From contig NW_027480422.1 in NCBI RefSeq assembly GCF_051401765.1, positions 18,370,001 to 18,434,000 on the forward strand: a stretch of DNA of 64,000 nucleotides, read 5' to 3'. The stretch comes from Calliopsis andreniformis. Lineage: Eukaryota; Arthropoda; Insecta; Hymenoptera; Andrenidae. The translations under genes and the position numbers were made by a program. Of this stretch, positions 48,011 to 61,446 are shown in pieces. The stretch's first letter is position 1, and each line of letters opens with the position of its first letter. Under the pieces are notes generated by a model. It saw only the letters and a program-made list of their open reading frames with translations, was not told the DNA's origin and did not search any database.

Positions 48011-51000
48011 GGCAACCTTGGCTTCACTCTAGGGCGTTGCTCCACCAGATCGAACAGTTAGGGCCTTAGAAGTCAACGCCAGAAGCGTAAAATACAAAAC
48101 AAATGCAACAGTTTTTCCATCGTATAACAGGAGTAATTACAACCAGTGTGAAAGTGATGGTCATTTCTACGTTCCGCGCAACCTAGGCTTCACTCTAGGG
48201 CGTTGCTCCATCAGATCGAATTGCTAGGGACTTAGAATTCAACGCCCGCAGCATAAAACACAATATAAATACAACAGCTTTTCCATCGTATAAAACGAAT
48301 AATTGCAACCAGTGTGAAAGTTATGGTCATTTCTACATTCCGGGCAACCTAGCCTTCACGCTAGGGCGTTGCTCCACCAGATGGAATAGTTAGGCCTCAG
48401 AAGTCAACGCCCGAAGCATAAAATGCAATAAAGGTACAACAGTTTTTCCATCGTATAACAGGAGTAATTGCAACCAGTGTGAAAGAAATGTTCATTTCTA
48501 CGTTCCGGGCAGCCTAGGCTTCACTCTAGGGCGTTGCTTCACCAGATCGAATAGCTGGGGACTCAGAAGTCAACGCCAGAAGCATATAATACAATAAAAA
48601 TACAACAGCTTTTCCATCGTATAACAGGAGTAACTGCATCCAGTGTGAAGGTAATGGTCACCTCTACGTTCCGGGCCACCTATGTCTCGCTCTAGGGCGT
48701 TGCTCCACCGGATCCAATAGCTAGGGCCAAAGAAGTCAACGCCCGAAGCATAAAATACAATAAAAAGGCAACAGTTTTTCCATCGTATAACAGGAGTAAT
48801 TGCAACCAGTATGAAAGTGATAGTCATTTCTACGTTCCGGGCAACCTAGGCTTGACTCTAGGGCGTTGCTCCACCAGATCGAATAGTTAGGGCCTTAGAA
48901 GTCACCGCACGAAGCATAAAATACAATAAAGATACAACAGTTTTTCCATCGTATAACAGGAGTAATTGCAACCAGTATGAAAGTGATAGTCATTTCTACG
49001 TTCCGGGCAACCTAGGCTTGACTCTAGGGCGTTGCTCCACTAGATCGAATAGTTAGGGCCTTAGAAGTCAACGCACGAAGCATAAAATACAATAAAGATA
49101 CAACAGTTTTTCCATCGTATAACTGGAATAATTGCAACCAGCGTGAAAGCGATAGTCATTTCTACATTCCGGGCATCCTAGGGTTCAGTCTAGGGCGTTG
49201 TTCAACCAGATCGAATAGTAAGGGACTAAGAAGTCAACGCCAGAAGCATAAAATACAAAACAAATACAACAGTTTTTTGATCGTATAAAGCGAATAATTG
49301 CAACCGGTCTGAAAGTTATGGTCATTTCTACGTTCCGGTCAGCCTAGGCTGCACTCTAGGGCGTTGCACCACCAGATAGAATTGTTAGGGCCTTAGAAGT
49401 CTACGCCCGGAGCATAAAATACAATAAAAATACAACTGTTTGTCAATTGTATAAAATGAATAATTGCAATCAGTGTGAAGGTAATGGTCATTTCTACGTT
49501 CCGGGCAACCCAGGCTTCGCTCTAGGGCGTTGCTCCACCAGATCGAATAGGTAGGGCCTAATAAGTCAACGCCAGAAGCATAACATACAATATAAAGACA
49601 AAAGTTTATCGATCGTATAAAACGAATAATTGCAACCGGTGTGAAGGTAATGGTCATTTCTAAGTTCCGGGCAACCTAGGCTTCACTCTAGGGCGTTGCT
49701 CCACCAGATCGAATAGCTAGGGCCTTAGAAGTCTACGCCCGGAGCATAAAATACAATAAAAGTACAACAGTTTTTCCATCGTGTAAAATGAATAATTGCG
49801 ATCAGTGTGAAGGTAGTAGTCATTTCTGCGTTCCGGGCAACCTAGGATTCACACTAGGGCGTCGCTCTCACCAGATCGAATAGTAAGGGCCAAAGAAGTC
49901 AACGCCAGAAGCATAAAATACAATGTAAATACAACAGTTTTTGCATCGTATAATATGTATAATTGCAAGCAGTGTGAAAGTAATGGTCATTTCTACGTTC
50001 CGTGCAAACTAGGCTTGACCCTAGGGCGTTGCAACACCAGATCGAATATTCAGGACCTATGAAGTCAACGCCAGAAGCATAAAATACAAAATAAATGCAA
50101 CAGTTTTTCCATCGTATAAAACGAATAATTGTAACCAGTGTGAAAGTGATAGTCATTTCTACCTTCCGGGCAAACTAGGCTTTACTCTAGGGCGTTGCTC
50201 CACCAGATCGAATAGCTAGAGCCTTAGAAGTCTACTCCCGTAGCATAAAATACAATAAAAATACAAAAGTTTCTCAATCGTATAAAACGAATAATTGCTA
50301 CCGGTGTGAAAGTTATGGTTATTTCTACGTTCCGGGCAACCTAGGCTTCACTCTAGGGCGTTGCTCCACCAGATCGAATAGCTAGGGGCTCAGAATTCAA
50401 CGCCAGAAGCATAAAATACAATAAAAATACAACAGTGTTTCCACAGTATAACAGGAATAATTGCATCCAGTGTGATAGTAATGGCCTTTTCTACGTTCCG
50501 GGCAACCTAGCCTTCACACTAGGGCGTTGCTCCACCAGATCGAAAAGTTAGGGCCTTAGAAGGCAACGCCCGCAGCATAAAATACAATAAGAATGCAACA
50601 GTTTCTCAATCGTATAAAATGATTAATTGCAATCAGTTAGAAGGTAATGGTCATTTCTACGTTCCGGGCGACCTAGGCTTCACTCTAGGGCGTTGCGCCA
50701 CCAGATCGAATAGCTAGGGCCTTAGAAGTCTACGCCCGGAGCATAAAATACAATAAAAATACAACTGTTTGTCAATTGTATAAAATGAATAATTGCAATC
50801 AGTGTGAAGGTAATGGTCATTTCTACGTTCCGGGCAACCTAGGCTTCGCTCTAGGGCGTTGCTCCACCAGATCGAATAGTTAGGGCCTAAGAAGTCAACG
50901 CCAGAAGCATAAAACAGAGTATATATACAACAGCTGTTACATCGTACAAAGCGAATAAATGCATCCAGTGTGAAAGTGATGGTCATTTCTAAGTTCCGGG

Positions 51001-51828
51001 CAACCTAGGCTTCACTCTAGGGCGTTGCTCCACCAGATCGAATATTCAGGGCCTATGAAGTCAATGCCAGAAGCATAAAATACAAAATAAATGCACCAGT
51101 TTTTCCATCGTATAAAACGAATAATTGCAACCAGTATGAAAGTGATAGTCATTTCTACGTTCCTGGCAACCTAGGCTTCACTCTATGGCGTTGCTCCATC
51201 AGATCGAATTGCTAGGGACTTAGAATTCAACGCCCGCAGCATAAAATACAATGAAAATGCAACAGTTTTTCCATCGTATAACACGAATAATTGCAACCAG
51301 TGTGAAAGTGATAGTCATTTCTACGTTCCGGGCAACCTAGGCTTCACTCTAGGGCGTTGCACCACCAGATCGAATAGCTAGGGCCTTAGAAGTCAACGAC
51401 CGAAGCATAAAATACAATAAGAATGCAACAGTTTTTCCATCGTATAACACGAATAATGGCAACCAGTGTGAAAGTGATAGTCATTTCTACGTTCCGGGCA
51501 ACCTAGGCTTCACTCTAGGGCGTTGTTCCACCACATCGAATTGTTAGGGCCTTGGAAGTCAACGCCAGAATCATAAAATACAAAACAGATAAAACAGTTT
51601 TTCCATCGTATGAAACGAATGATCGCAATCGGTGTGAATGTAATGGTCATTTCTACGTTCCGGGCAACCTAGGCATCACTCTAGGGCGTTGCTCCACCAG
51701 ATCGAATAGCTAGGACCTAGGAAGTCAACGCCAGAAGCATAAAACACAATATAAATACAACAGCTTTTCCATCGTATAAAACGAATAATTGCAACCAGTG
51801 TGAAAGTTATGGTCATTTCTACATTCCG
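48011..51828. repeat. 3,818-bp HOR (23-mer), copy 1
   Basis: Exactly 23 monomer lengths. It begins GGCAACCTTGGC, passes through monomers of the 829-bp HOR type (CCTAGCCTTCACGCTAGG, AAGAAATGTTC, CCACCTATGTC), then the CACCGCACGAAGC pair, then ACTGGAATAATTGC and TTTTTTGATCG monomers, and ends with about 1.9 kb of the GTGCAAACTAGG/1,660-bp type. It reuses material from the three preceding HORs in a new order. Confidence 0.92.
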
Positions 51829-54816
51829 GGCAACCTTGGCTTCACTCTAGGGCGTTGCTCCACCAGATCGAACAGTTAGGGCCTTAGAAGTCAACGCCAG
51901 AAGCGTAAAATACAAAACAAATGCAACAGTTTTTCCATCGTATAACAGGAGTAATTACAACCAGTGTGAAAGTGATGGTCATTTCTACGTTCCGCGCAAC
52001 CTAGGCTTCACTCTAGGGCGTTGCTCCATCAGATCGAATTGCTAGGGACTTAGAATTCAACGCCCGCAGCATAAAACACAATATAAATACAACAGCTTTT
52101 CCATCGTATAAAACGAATAATTGCAACCAGTGTGAAAGTTATGGTCATTTCTACATTCCGGGCAACCTAGCCTTCACGCTAGGGCGTTGCTCCACCAGAT
52201 GGAATAGTTAGGCCTCAGAAGTCAACGCCCGAAGCATAAAATGCAATAAAGGTACAACAGTTTTTCCATCGTATAACAGGAGTAATTGCAACCAGTGTGA
52301 AAGAAATGTTCATTTCTACGTTCCGGGCAGCCTAGGCTTCACTCTAGGGCGTTGCTTCACCAGATCGAATAGCTGGGGACTCAGAAGTCAACGCCAGAAG
52401 CATATAATACAATAAAAATACAACAGCTTTTCCATCGTATAACAGGAGTAACTGCATCCAGTGTGAAGGTAATGGTCACCTCTACGTTCCGGGCCACCTA
52501 TGTCTCGCTCTAGGGCGTTGCTCCACCGGATCCAATAGCTAGGGCCAAAGAAGTCAACGCCCGAAGCATAAAATACAATAAAAAGGCAACAGTTTTTCCA
52601 TCGTATAACAGGAGTAATTGCAACCAGTATGAAAGTGATAGTCATTTCTACGTTCCGGGCAACCTAGTCTTGACTCTAGGGCGTTGCTCCACCAGATCGA
52701 ATAGTTAGGGCCTTAGAAGTCACCGCACGAAGCATAAAATACAATAAAGATACAACAGTTTTTCCATCGTATAACAGGAGTAATTGCAACCAGTATGAAA
52801 GTGATAGTCATTTCTACGTTCCGGGCAACCTAGGCTTGACTCTAGGGCGTTGCTCCACTAGATCGAATAGTTAGGGCCTTAGAAGTCAACGCACGAAGCA
52901 TAAAATACAATAAAGATACAACAGTTTTTCCATCGTATAACTGGAATAATTGCAACCAGCGTGAAAGCGATAGTCATTTCTACATTCCGGGCATCCTAGG
53001 GTTCAGTCTAGGGCGTTGTTCAACCAGATCGAATAGTAAGGGACTAAGAAGTCAACGCCAGAAGCATAAAATACAAAACAAATACAACAGTTTTTTGATC
53101 GTATAAAGCGAATAATTGCAACCGGTCTGAAAGTTATGGTCATTTCTACGTTCCGGTCAGCCTAGGCTGCACTCTAGGGCGTTGCACCACCAGATAGAAT
53201 TGTTAGGGCCTTAGAAGTCTACGCCCGGAGCATAAAATACAATAAAAATACAACTGTTTGTCAATTGTATAAAATGAATAATTGCAATCAGTGTGAAGGT
53301 AATGGTCATTTCTACGTTCCGGGCAACCCAGGCTTCGCTCTAGGGCGTTGCTCCACCAGATCGAATAGGTAGGGCCTAATAAGTCAACGCCAGAAGCATA
53401 ACATACAATATAAAGACAAAAGTTTATCGATCGTATAAAACGAATAATTGCAACCGGTGTGAAGGTAATGGTCATTTCTAAGTTCCGGGCAACCTAGGCT
53501 TCACTCTAGGGCGTTGCTCCACCAGATCGAATAGCTAGGGCCTTAGAAGTCTACGCCCGGAGCATAAAATACAATAAAAGTACAACAGTTTTTCCATCGT
53601 GTAAAATGAATAATTGCGATCAGTGTGAAGGTAGTAGTCATTTCTGCGTTCCGGGCAACCTAGGATTCACACTAGGGCGTCGCTCTCACCAGATCGAATA
53701 GTAAGGGCCAAAGAAGTCAACGCCAGAAGCATAAAATACAATGTAAATACAACAGTTTTTGCATCGTATAATATGTATAATTGCAAGCAGTGTGAAAGTA
53801 ATGGTCATTTCTACGTTCCGTGCAAACTAGGCTTGACCCTAGGGCGTTGCAACACCAGATCGAATATTCAGGACCTATGAAGTCAACGCCAGAAGCATAA
53901 AATACAAAATAAATGCAACAGTTTTTCCATCGTATAAAACGAATAATTGTAACCAGTGTGAAAGTGATAGTCATTTCTACCTTCCGGGCAAACTAGGCTT
54001 TACTCTAGGGCGTTGCTCCACCAGATCGAATAGCTAGAGCCTTAGAAGTCTACTCCCGTAGCATAAAATACAATAAAAATACAAAAGTTTCTCAATCGTA
54101 TAAAACGAATAATTGCTACCGGTGTGAAAGTTATGGTTATTTCTACGTTCCCGGCAACCTAGGCTTCACTCTAGGGCGTTGCTCCACCAGATCGAATAGC
54201 TAGGGGCTTAGAATTCAACGCCAGAAGCATAAAATACAATAAAAATACAACAGTGTTTCCACAGTATAACAGGAATAATTGCATCCAGTGTGATAGTAAT
54301 GGCCTTTTCTACGTTCCGGGCAACCTAGCCTTCACACTAGGGCGTTGCTCCACCAGATCGAAAAGTTAGGGCCTTAGAAGGCAACGCCCGAAGCATAAAA
54401 TACAATAAGAATGCAACAGTTTTTCCATCGTATAACACGAATAATGGCAACAAGTGTGAAAGTGATAGTCATTTCTACGTTCCGGGCAACCTAGGCTTCA
54501 CTCTAGGGCGTTGTTCCACCACATCGAATTGTTAGGGCCTTGGAAGTCAACGCCAGAATCATAAAATACAAAACAGATAAAACAGTTTTTCCATCGTATG
54601 AAACGAATGATCGCAATCGGTGTGAATGTAATGGTCATTTCTACGTTCCGGGCAACCTAGGCATCACTCTAGGGCGTTGCTCCACCAGATCGAATAGCTA
54701 GGGCCTAGGAAGTCAACGCCAGAAGCATAAAACACAATATAAATACAACAGCTTTTCCATCGTATAAAACGAATAATTGCAACCAGTGTGAAAGTTATGG
54801 TCATTTCTACATTCCG
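51829..54816. repeat. 3,818-bp HOR, copy 2 with an internal 830-bp deletion
   Basis: Matches copy 1 at an offset of 3,818 bp up to about 54,390 and at 2,988 bp afterwards. Exactly 830 bp (5 monomers) of copy 1, roughly 50,573-51,421, is missing. The rest is near-identical. A small private change is CCTAGTCTTGAC near 52,666. Confidence 0.92.
54391..54425. other. Junction of the 5-monomer deletion
   Basis: To the left the sequence follows 50,57x (AAGGCAACGCCCG). To the right it follows 51,421 (CAGTTTTTCCATCGTATAACACG). The crossover lies within the shared run AAGCATAAAATACAATAAG and on to GAATGCAACAGTTT, which is present at both source positions, so the joint is seamless and keeps the monomer phase. 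This is what unequal homologous exchange or single-strand annealing between non-allelic monomers would leave. Confidence 0.85.
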
Positions 54817-56535
54817 GGCAACCTTGGCTTCACTCTATGGCGTTGCTCCACCAGATCGAACAGTTAGGGCCTTAGAAGTCAACGCCAGAAGCGTAAAATA
54901 CAAAACAAATGCAACAGTTTTTCCATCGTATAACAGGAGTAATTACAACCAGCGTGAAAGTGATGGTCATTTCTACGTTCCGCGCAACCTAGGCTTCACT
55001 CTAGGGCGTCGCTCCATCAGATCGAATTGCTAGGGACTTAGAATTCAACGCCCGCAGCATAAAACACAATATAAATACAACAGCTTTTCCAGCGTATAAA
55101 ACGAATAATTGCAACCAGTGTGAAAGTTATGGTCATTTCTACATTCCGGGCAACCTAGCCTTCACGCTAGGGCGTTGCTCCACCAGATGGAATAGTTAGG
55201 CCTTAGAAGTCAACGCCCGAAGCATAAAATGCAATAAAGGTACAACAGTTTTTCCATCGTATAACAGGAGTAATTGCAACCAGTGTGAAAGAAATGTTCA
55301 TTTCTACGTTCCGGGCAGCCTAGGCTTCACTCTAGGGCGTTGCTTCACCAGATCGAATAGCTGGGGACTCGGAAGTCAACGCCAGAAGCATATAATACAA
55401 TAAAAATCCAACAGCTTTTCCATCGTATAACAGGAGTAACTGCATCCAGTGTGAAGGTAATGGTCATTTCTACGTTCCGGGCCACCTATGTCTCGCTCTA
55501 GGGCGTTGCTCCACCGGATCGAATAGCTAGGGCCAAAGAAGTCAACGCCCGAAGCATAAAATACAATAAAAAGGCAACAGTTTTTCCATCGTATAACAGG
55601 AGTAATTGCAACCAGTATGAAAGTGATAGTCATTTCTACGCTCCGGGCAACCTAGGCTTGACTCTAGGGCGTTGCTCCACCAGATCGAATAGTTAGGGCC
55701 TTAGAAGTCACCGCACGAAGCATAAAATACAATAAAGATACAACAGTTTTTCCATCGTATAACAGGAGTAATTGCAACCAGTATGAAAGTGATAGTCATT
55801 TCTACGTTCCGGGCAACCTAGGCTTGACTCTAGGGCGTTGCTCCACTAGATCGAATAGTTAGGGCCTTAGAAGTCAACGCACGAAGCATAAAATACAATA
55901 AAGATACAACAGTTTTTCCATCGTATAACTGGAATAATTGCAACCAGCGTGAAAGCGATAGTCATTTCTACATTCCGGGCATCCTAGGGTTCAGTCTAGG
56001 GCGTTGTTCAACCAGATCGAATAGTAAGGGACTAAGAAGTCAACGCCAGAAGCATAAAATACAAAACAAATACAACAGTTTTTTGATCGTATAAAGCGAA
56101 TAATTGCAACCGGTCTGAAAGTTATGGTCATTTCTACGTTCCGGTCAGCCTAGGCTGCACTCTTGGGCGTTGCTCCACCAGATAGAATTGTTAGGGCCTT
56201 AGAAGTCTCCGCCCGGAGCATAAAATACAATAAAAATACAACTGTTTGTCAATTGTATAAAATGAATAATTGCAATCAGTGTGAAGGTAATGGTCATTTC
56301 TACGTTCCGGGCAACCCAGGCTACGCTCTAGGGCGTTGCTCCACCAGATCGAATAGGTAGGGCCTAAGAAGTCAACGCAAGAAGCATAACATATAATATA
56401 AAGACAAAAGTTTATTGATCGTATAAAACGAATAATTGCAACCGGTGTGAAGGTAATGGTCATTTCTAAGTTCCGGGCAACCTAGGCTTCACTCTAGGGC
56501 GTTGCTCCACCAGGTCGAATAGCTAGGGCCTTAGA
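54817..56535. repeat. 3,818-bp HOR, copy 3 (truncated)
   Basis: Continues from copy 2 at an offset of 2,988 bp (for example 52,388 to 55,376 and 53,203 to 56,191) and leaves the unit near 56,535, where AAGTCAACGACCGAAGC replaces AAGTCTACGCCCGGAGC. It carries more private changes than copies 1 and 2, such as TTCACTCTATGGCG, GGGCGTCGCTCC and TCTTGGGCGTTGC. Confidence 0.88.
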
Positions 56536-56990
56536 AGTCAACGACCGAAGCATAAAATACAATAAAAAGGCAACAGTTTTTCCATCGTATAACAGGAGTA
56601 ATTGCAACCAGTATGAAAGTGATAGTCATTTCTACGTTCTGGGCAACCTAGGCTTGACTCTAGGGCGTTGCTCCACCAGATCGAATAGCTAGGGCCTTAG
56701 AAGTCAACGCACGAAGCATAAAATACAATAAAGATACAACAGTTTTTCCATCGCATAAAACGAATAATTGCAACCGGTCTGAAAGTTATGGTCATTTCTA
56801 CGTTCCGGGCAAACTATGCTTCACTCTAGGGCGTTGCTACACCAGATCGAATAGCTAGGGCCTTAGAAGTCTACTCCCGTAGCATAAAATACAATAAAAA
56901 TACAAAGGTTTCGCAATCGTATAAAATGATTAATTGCAATCAGTGTGAAGGTAATGGTCATTTCTACGTTCCGGGTAACCTAGGCTTTAC
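55346..56990. repeat. 1,645-bp block shared at 2,490-bp offset (copy 1)
   Basis: Matches 57,836-59,480 at exactly 2,490 bp (15 monomers). It overlaps the truncated third copy of the 3,818-bp HOR and runs beyond it into AATCGCATAAAACG monomers. Shared words include GGGGACTCGGAAGTC, GGGCCAAAGAAGTC, GATAGAATTGTTAGGG and GAATAGGTAGGGCC. Confidence 0.88.
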
Positions 56991-57835
56991 TCCAGGGCGT
57001 TGCTCCACCAGATCGAATAGCTGGGGACTTAGAAGTCAACGCCAGAAGCATATGATACAATAAAGATACAACAGTTTTTCCATCGTATAACAGGAGTAAC
57101 TGCAACCAGTGTGAAGGTAATGGCCATTTCTACGTTCCGGGCAACCTAGGCTTCACTCTACGGTGTTGGTCCACCAGATCGAATAGATAGGGCCATAGAA
57201 GTCTATGCCAGGAGCATAAAATACAATAAAAATACAACAGTTTTACCATCGTATAAATAGAATAATTGCATTCAGCGTGAAAGTAATGGTCATTTCTACC
57301 TTCCGGGCAAACTAGGCTTTACTCTAGGGCGTTGCTCCACCAGATCGAATAGCTAGAGCCTTAGAAGTCTACTCCCGTAGCATAAAATACAATAAAAATA
57401 CAAAAGTTTCTCAATCGTATAAAACGAATAATTGCTACCGGTGTGAAAGTTATGGTTATTTCTACGTTCCGGGCAACCTAGGCTTCACTCTAGGGCGTTG
57501 CTCCACCAGATCGAATAGCTAGGGGCTTAGAATTCAACGCCAGAAGCATAAAATGCAATGAAAATGCAACAGCTTTTCCATCGTATAACACGAATAATTG
57601 TTACCAGTGTGAAAGTGATAGTCATTTCTACCTTCCGGGCAAACTAGGCTTCACTCTAGGGCGTTGCTCCACCAGATCGAATAGCTAGAGCCTTAGAAGT
57701 CTACTCCCGTAGCATAAAATACAATAAAAATACAATAGTTTCTCAATCGTATAAAATGATTAATTGCAATCAGTGTGAAGGTAATGGTCATTTCTACGTT
57801 CCGGGTAACCTAGGCTTTACTCCAGGGCGTTGCTC
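56991..57835. repeat. Mosaic segment with hybrid monomers
   Basis: Five monomers assembled from pieces of the 4,150-bp unit. The monomer around 57,270-57,320 is a hybrid. Its left side (GCATTCAGCGTGAAAGTAATGG) is the type near 41,500, and its right side (CCTTCCGGGCAAACTAGGC) is the type near 42,195. The switch falls within TCATTTCTAC. The segment ends with a 4-mer of the nested 664-bp type (57,540-57,835). Confidence 0.8.
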
Positions 57836-59480
57836 CACCAGATCGAATAGCTGGGGACTCGGAAGTCAACGCCAGAAGCATATAATACAATAAAAATACA
57901 ACAGCTTTTCCATCGTATAACAGGAGTAACTGCATCCAGTGTGAAGGTAATGGTCATTTCTACGTTCCGGGCCACCTATGTCTCGCTCTAGGGCGTTGCT
58001 CCACCGGATCGAATAGCTAGGGCCAAAGAAGTCAACGCCCGAAGCATAAAATACAATAAAAAGGCAACAGTTTTTCCATCGTATAACAGGAGTAATTGCA
58101 ACCAGTATGAAAGTGATAGTCATTTCTACGTTCCGGGCAACCTAGGCTTGACTCTAGGGCGTTGCTCCACCAGATCGAATAGTTAGGGCCTTAGAAGTCA
58201 CCGCACGAAGCATAAAATACAATAAAGATACAACAGTTTTTCCATCGTATAACAGGAGTAATTGCAACCAGTATGAAAGTGATAGTCATTTCTACGTTCC
58301 GGGCAACCTAGGCTTGACTCTAGGGCGTTGCTCCACTAGATCGAATAGTTAGGGCCTTAGAAGTCAACGCACGAAGCATAAAATACAATAAAGATACAAC
58401 AGTTTTTCCATCGTATAACTGGAATAATTGCAACCAGCGTGAAAGCGATAGTCATTTCTACATTCCGGGCATCCTAGGGTTCAGTCTAGGGCGTTGTTCA
58501 ACCAGATCGAATAGTAAGGGACTAAGAAGTCAACGCCAGAAGCATAAAATACAAAACAAATACAACAGTTTTTTGATCGTATAAAGCGAATAATTGCAAC
58601 CGGTCTGAAAGTTATGGTCATTTCTACGTTCCGGTCAGCCTAGGCTGCACTCTAGGGCGTTGCTCCACCAGATAGAATTGTTAGGGCCTTAGAAGTCTAC
58701 GCCCGGAGCATAAAATACAATAAAAATACAACTGTTTGTCAATTGTATAAAATGCATAATTGCAATCAGTGTGAAGGTAATGGTCATTTCTACGTTCCGG
58801 GCAACCCAGGCTTCGCTCTAGGGCGTTGCTCCACCAGATCGAATAGGTAGGGCCTAAGAAGTCAACGCCAGAAGCATAACATACAATATAAAGACAAAAG
58901 TTTATCGATCGTATAAAACGAATAATTGCAACCGGTGTGAAGGTAATGGTCATTTCTAAGTTCCGGGCAACCTAGGCTTCACTCTAGGGCGTTGCTCCAC
59001 CAGATCGAATAGCTAGGGCCTTAGAAGTCAACGACCGAAGCATAAAATACAATAAAAAGGCAACAGTTTTTCCATCGTATAACAGGAGTAATTGCAACCA
59101 GTATGAAAGTGATAGTCATTTCTACGTTCCAGGCAACCTAGGCTTGACTCTAGGGCGTTGCTCCACCAGATCGAATAGCTAGGGCCTTAGAAGTCAACGC
59201 ACGAAGCATAAAATACAATAAAGATACAACAGTTTTTCCATCGCATAAAACGAATAATTGCAACCGGTCTGAAAGTTATGGTCATTTCTACGTTCCGGGC
59301 AAACTATGCTTCACTCTAGGGCGTTGCTACACCAGATCGAATAGCTAGGGCCTTAGAAGTCTACTCCCGTAGCATAAAATACAATAAAAATACAAAGGTT
59401 TCGCAATCGTATAAAATGATTAATTGCAATCAGTGTGAAGGTAATGGTAATTTCTACGTTCCGGGTAACCTAGGCTTTAC
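57836..59480. repeat. 1,645-bp block shared at 2,490-bp offset (copy 2)
   Basis: Partner of 55,346-56,990. The copies diverge inside a conserved stretch: after CTAGGCTTTAC the first copy continues TCCAGGGCG and this one ATCAGGGCG. Confidence 0.88.
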
Positions 59481-60192
59481 ATCAGGGCGTATCTCCACCA
59501 GATCGAATAGCTAGGCAGTCAGACTTCAACGCCAGAAGCATAAAATACAATAAAAATACAACAGTTTTTCATCGTACAACAGGAATAATTGCAACCAGTG
59601 TGAAAGTGGTAGTCATTTCTACGTTCCGGGCAACCTAGGCTTCACTCTAGGGCGTTGCTCCACCAGATCGAATTGCTAGGGCCTTAGAAGTCAACGCCTG
59701 AAGCATAAAATGCAATGAAAATGCAACAGCTTTTCCATCGTATAACACGAATAATTGTTACCAGTGTGAAAGTGATAGTCATTTCTACCTTCCGGGCAAA
59801 CTAGGCTTCACTCTAGGGTGTTGCTCCACCAGATCGAATAGCTAGAGCCTTAGAAGTCTACTCCCGTAGCATAAAATACAATAAAAATACAATAGTTTCT
59901 CAATCGTATAAAATGATTAATTGCAATCAGTGTGAAGGTAATGGTCATTTCTACGTTCCGGGTAACCTAGGCTTTACATCAGGGCGTATCTCCACCAGAT
60001 CGAATAGCTAGGCAGTTAGACTTCAACGCCAGAAGCATAAAATACAATAAAAATACAACAGTTTTTCATCGTACAACAGGAATAATTGCAACCAGTGTGA
60101 AAGTGGTAGTCATTTCTACGTTCCGGGCAACCTAGGCTTCACTCTAGGGCGTTGCTCCACCAGATCGAATTGCTAGGGCCTTAGAAGTCAAC
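59420..60192. repeat. 497-bp tandem duplication (3-mer)
   Basis: 59,420-59,695 matches 59,917-60,192. Both contain CTTTACATCAGGGCGTATC, AGCTAGGCAGT-AGACTTC, the one-base-short TTTTTCATCGTACAAC, GTGGTAGTCATTTC and GATCGAATTGCTAGG. The period is 3 monomers less one base, the missing base being the C lost in TTTTTCATCG. Earlier single occurrences of this monomer pair are near 32,250, 40,058 and 44,208. Confidence 0.88.
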
Positions 60193-60197
60193 GACCG

Positions 60198-61288
60198 AAG
60201 CATAAAATACAATAAGAATGCAACAGTTTTTCCATCGTATAACACGAATAATGGCAACCAGTGTGAAAGTGATAGTCATTTCTACGTTCCGGGCAACCTA
60301 GGCTTCACTCTAGGGCGTTGTTCCACCACATCGAATTGTTAGGGCCTTGGAAGTCAACGCCAGAATCATAAAATACAAAACAGATAAAACAGTTTTTCCA
60401 TCGTATGAAACGAATGATCGCAATCGGTGTGAATGTAATGGTCATTTCTACGTTCCGGGCAACCTAGGCATCACTCTAGGGCGTTGCTCCACCAGATCGA
60501 ATAGCTAGGGCCTAGGAAGTCAACGCCAGAAGCATAAAACACAATATAAATACAACAGCTTTTCCATCGTATAAAACGAAGAATTGCAACCAGTGTGAAA
60601 GTTATGGTCATTTCTACATTCCGGTCAACCTTGGCTTCACTCTATGGCGTTGCTCCACCAGATCGAGCAGTTAGGGCCTTAGAAGTCAACGCCAGAAGCG
60701 TAAAATACAAAACAAATGCAACAGATTTTCCATCGTATAACAGGAGTAATTACAACCAGTGTGAAAGTGATGGTCATTTCTACGTTCCGCGCAACCTAGG
60801 CTTCACTCTAGGGCGTCGCTCCATCAGATCGAATTGCTAGGGACTTAGAATTCAACGCCCGCAGCATAAAACACAATATAAATACAACAGCTTTTCCATC
60901 GTATAAAACGAATAATTGCAACCAGTGTGAAAGTTATGGTCATTTCTACATTCCGGGCAACCTAGCCTTCACGCTAGGGCGTTGCTCCACCAGATGGAAT
61001 AGTTAGGCCTTAGAAGTCAACGCCCGAAGCATAAAATGCAATAAAGGTACAACAGTTTTTCCATCGTATAACAGGAGTAATTGCAACCAGTGTGAAAGAA
61101 ATGTTCATTTCTACGTTCCGGGCAGCCTAGGCTTCACTCTAGGGCGTTGCTTCACCAGATCGAATAGCTGGGGACTCGGAAGTCAACGCCAGAAGCATAT
61201 AATACAATAAAAATACAACAGCTTTTCCATCGTATAACAGGAGTAACTGCATCCAGTGTGAAGGTAATGGTCATTTCTACGTTCCGGG
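60198..61288. repeat. 1,091-bp block shared at 5,807-bp offset
   Basis: Matches 54,391-55,481, that is, from the 5-monomer deletion junction into the truncated third copy of the 3,818-bp HOR. Shared words include GAATAATGGCAAC, CACATCGAATTG, GATGAAACG-type variants (CGTATGAAACGAATGATCGC), GGGCGTCGCTCCATC and CCTAGCCTTCACGCTAGG. It ends within TTCCGGGC, where this copy continues AACCTAGGCTTGAC and the other CACCTATGTC. Confidence 0.88.
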
Positions 61289-61446
61289 CAACCTAGGCTT
61301 GACTCTAGGGCGTTGCTCCACCAGATCGAATAGTTAGGGCCTTAGAAGTCACCGCACGATGCATAAAATACAATAAAGATACAACAGTTTTTCCATCGTA
61401 TAACAGGAGTAATTGCAACCAGTATGAAAGTGATAGTCATTTCTAC
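61281..61446. repeat. Single-monomer tandem duplication, copy 1
   Basis: This 166-bp monomer and the next read the same throughout, including the private word CGCACGATGCATAAAATAC. All other monomers of this type (near 31,810, 48,905, 52,725, 55,705 and 58,200) read CGCACGAAGC. Confidence 0.92.
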
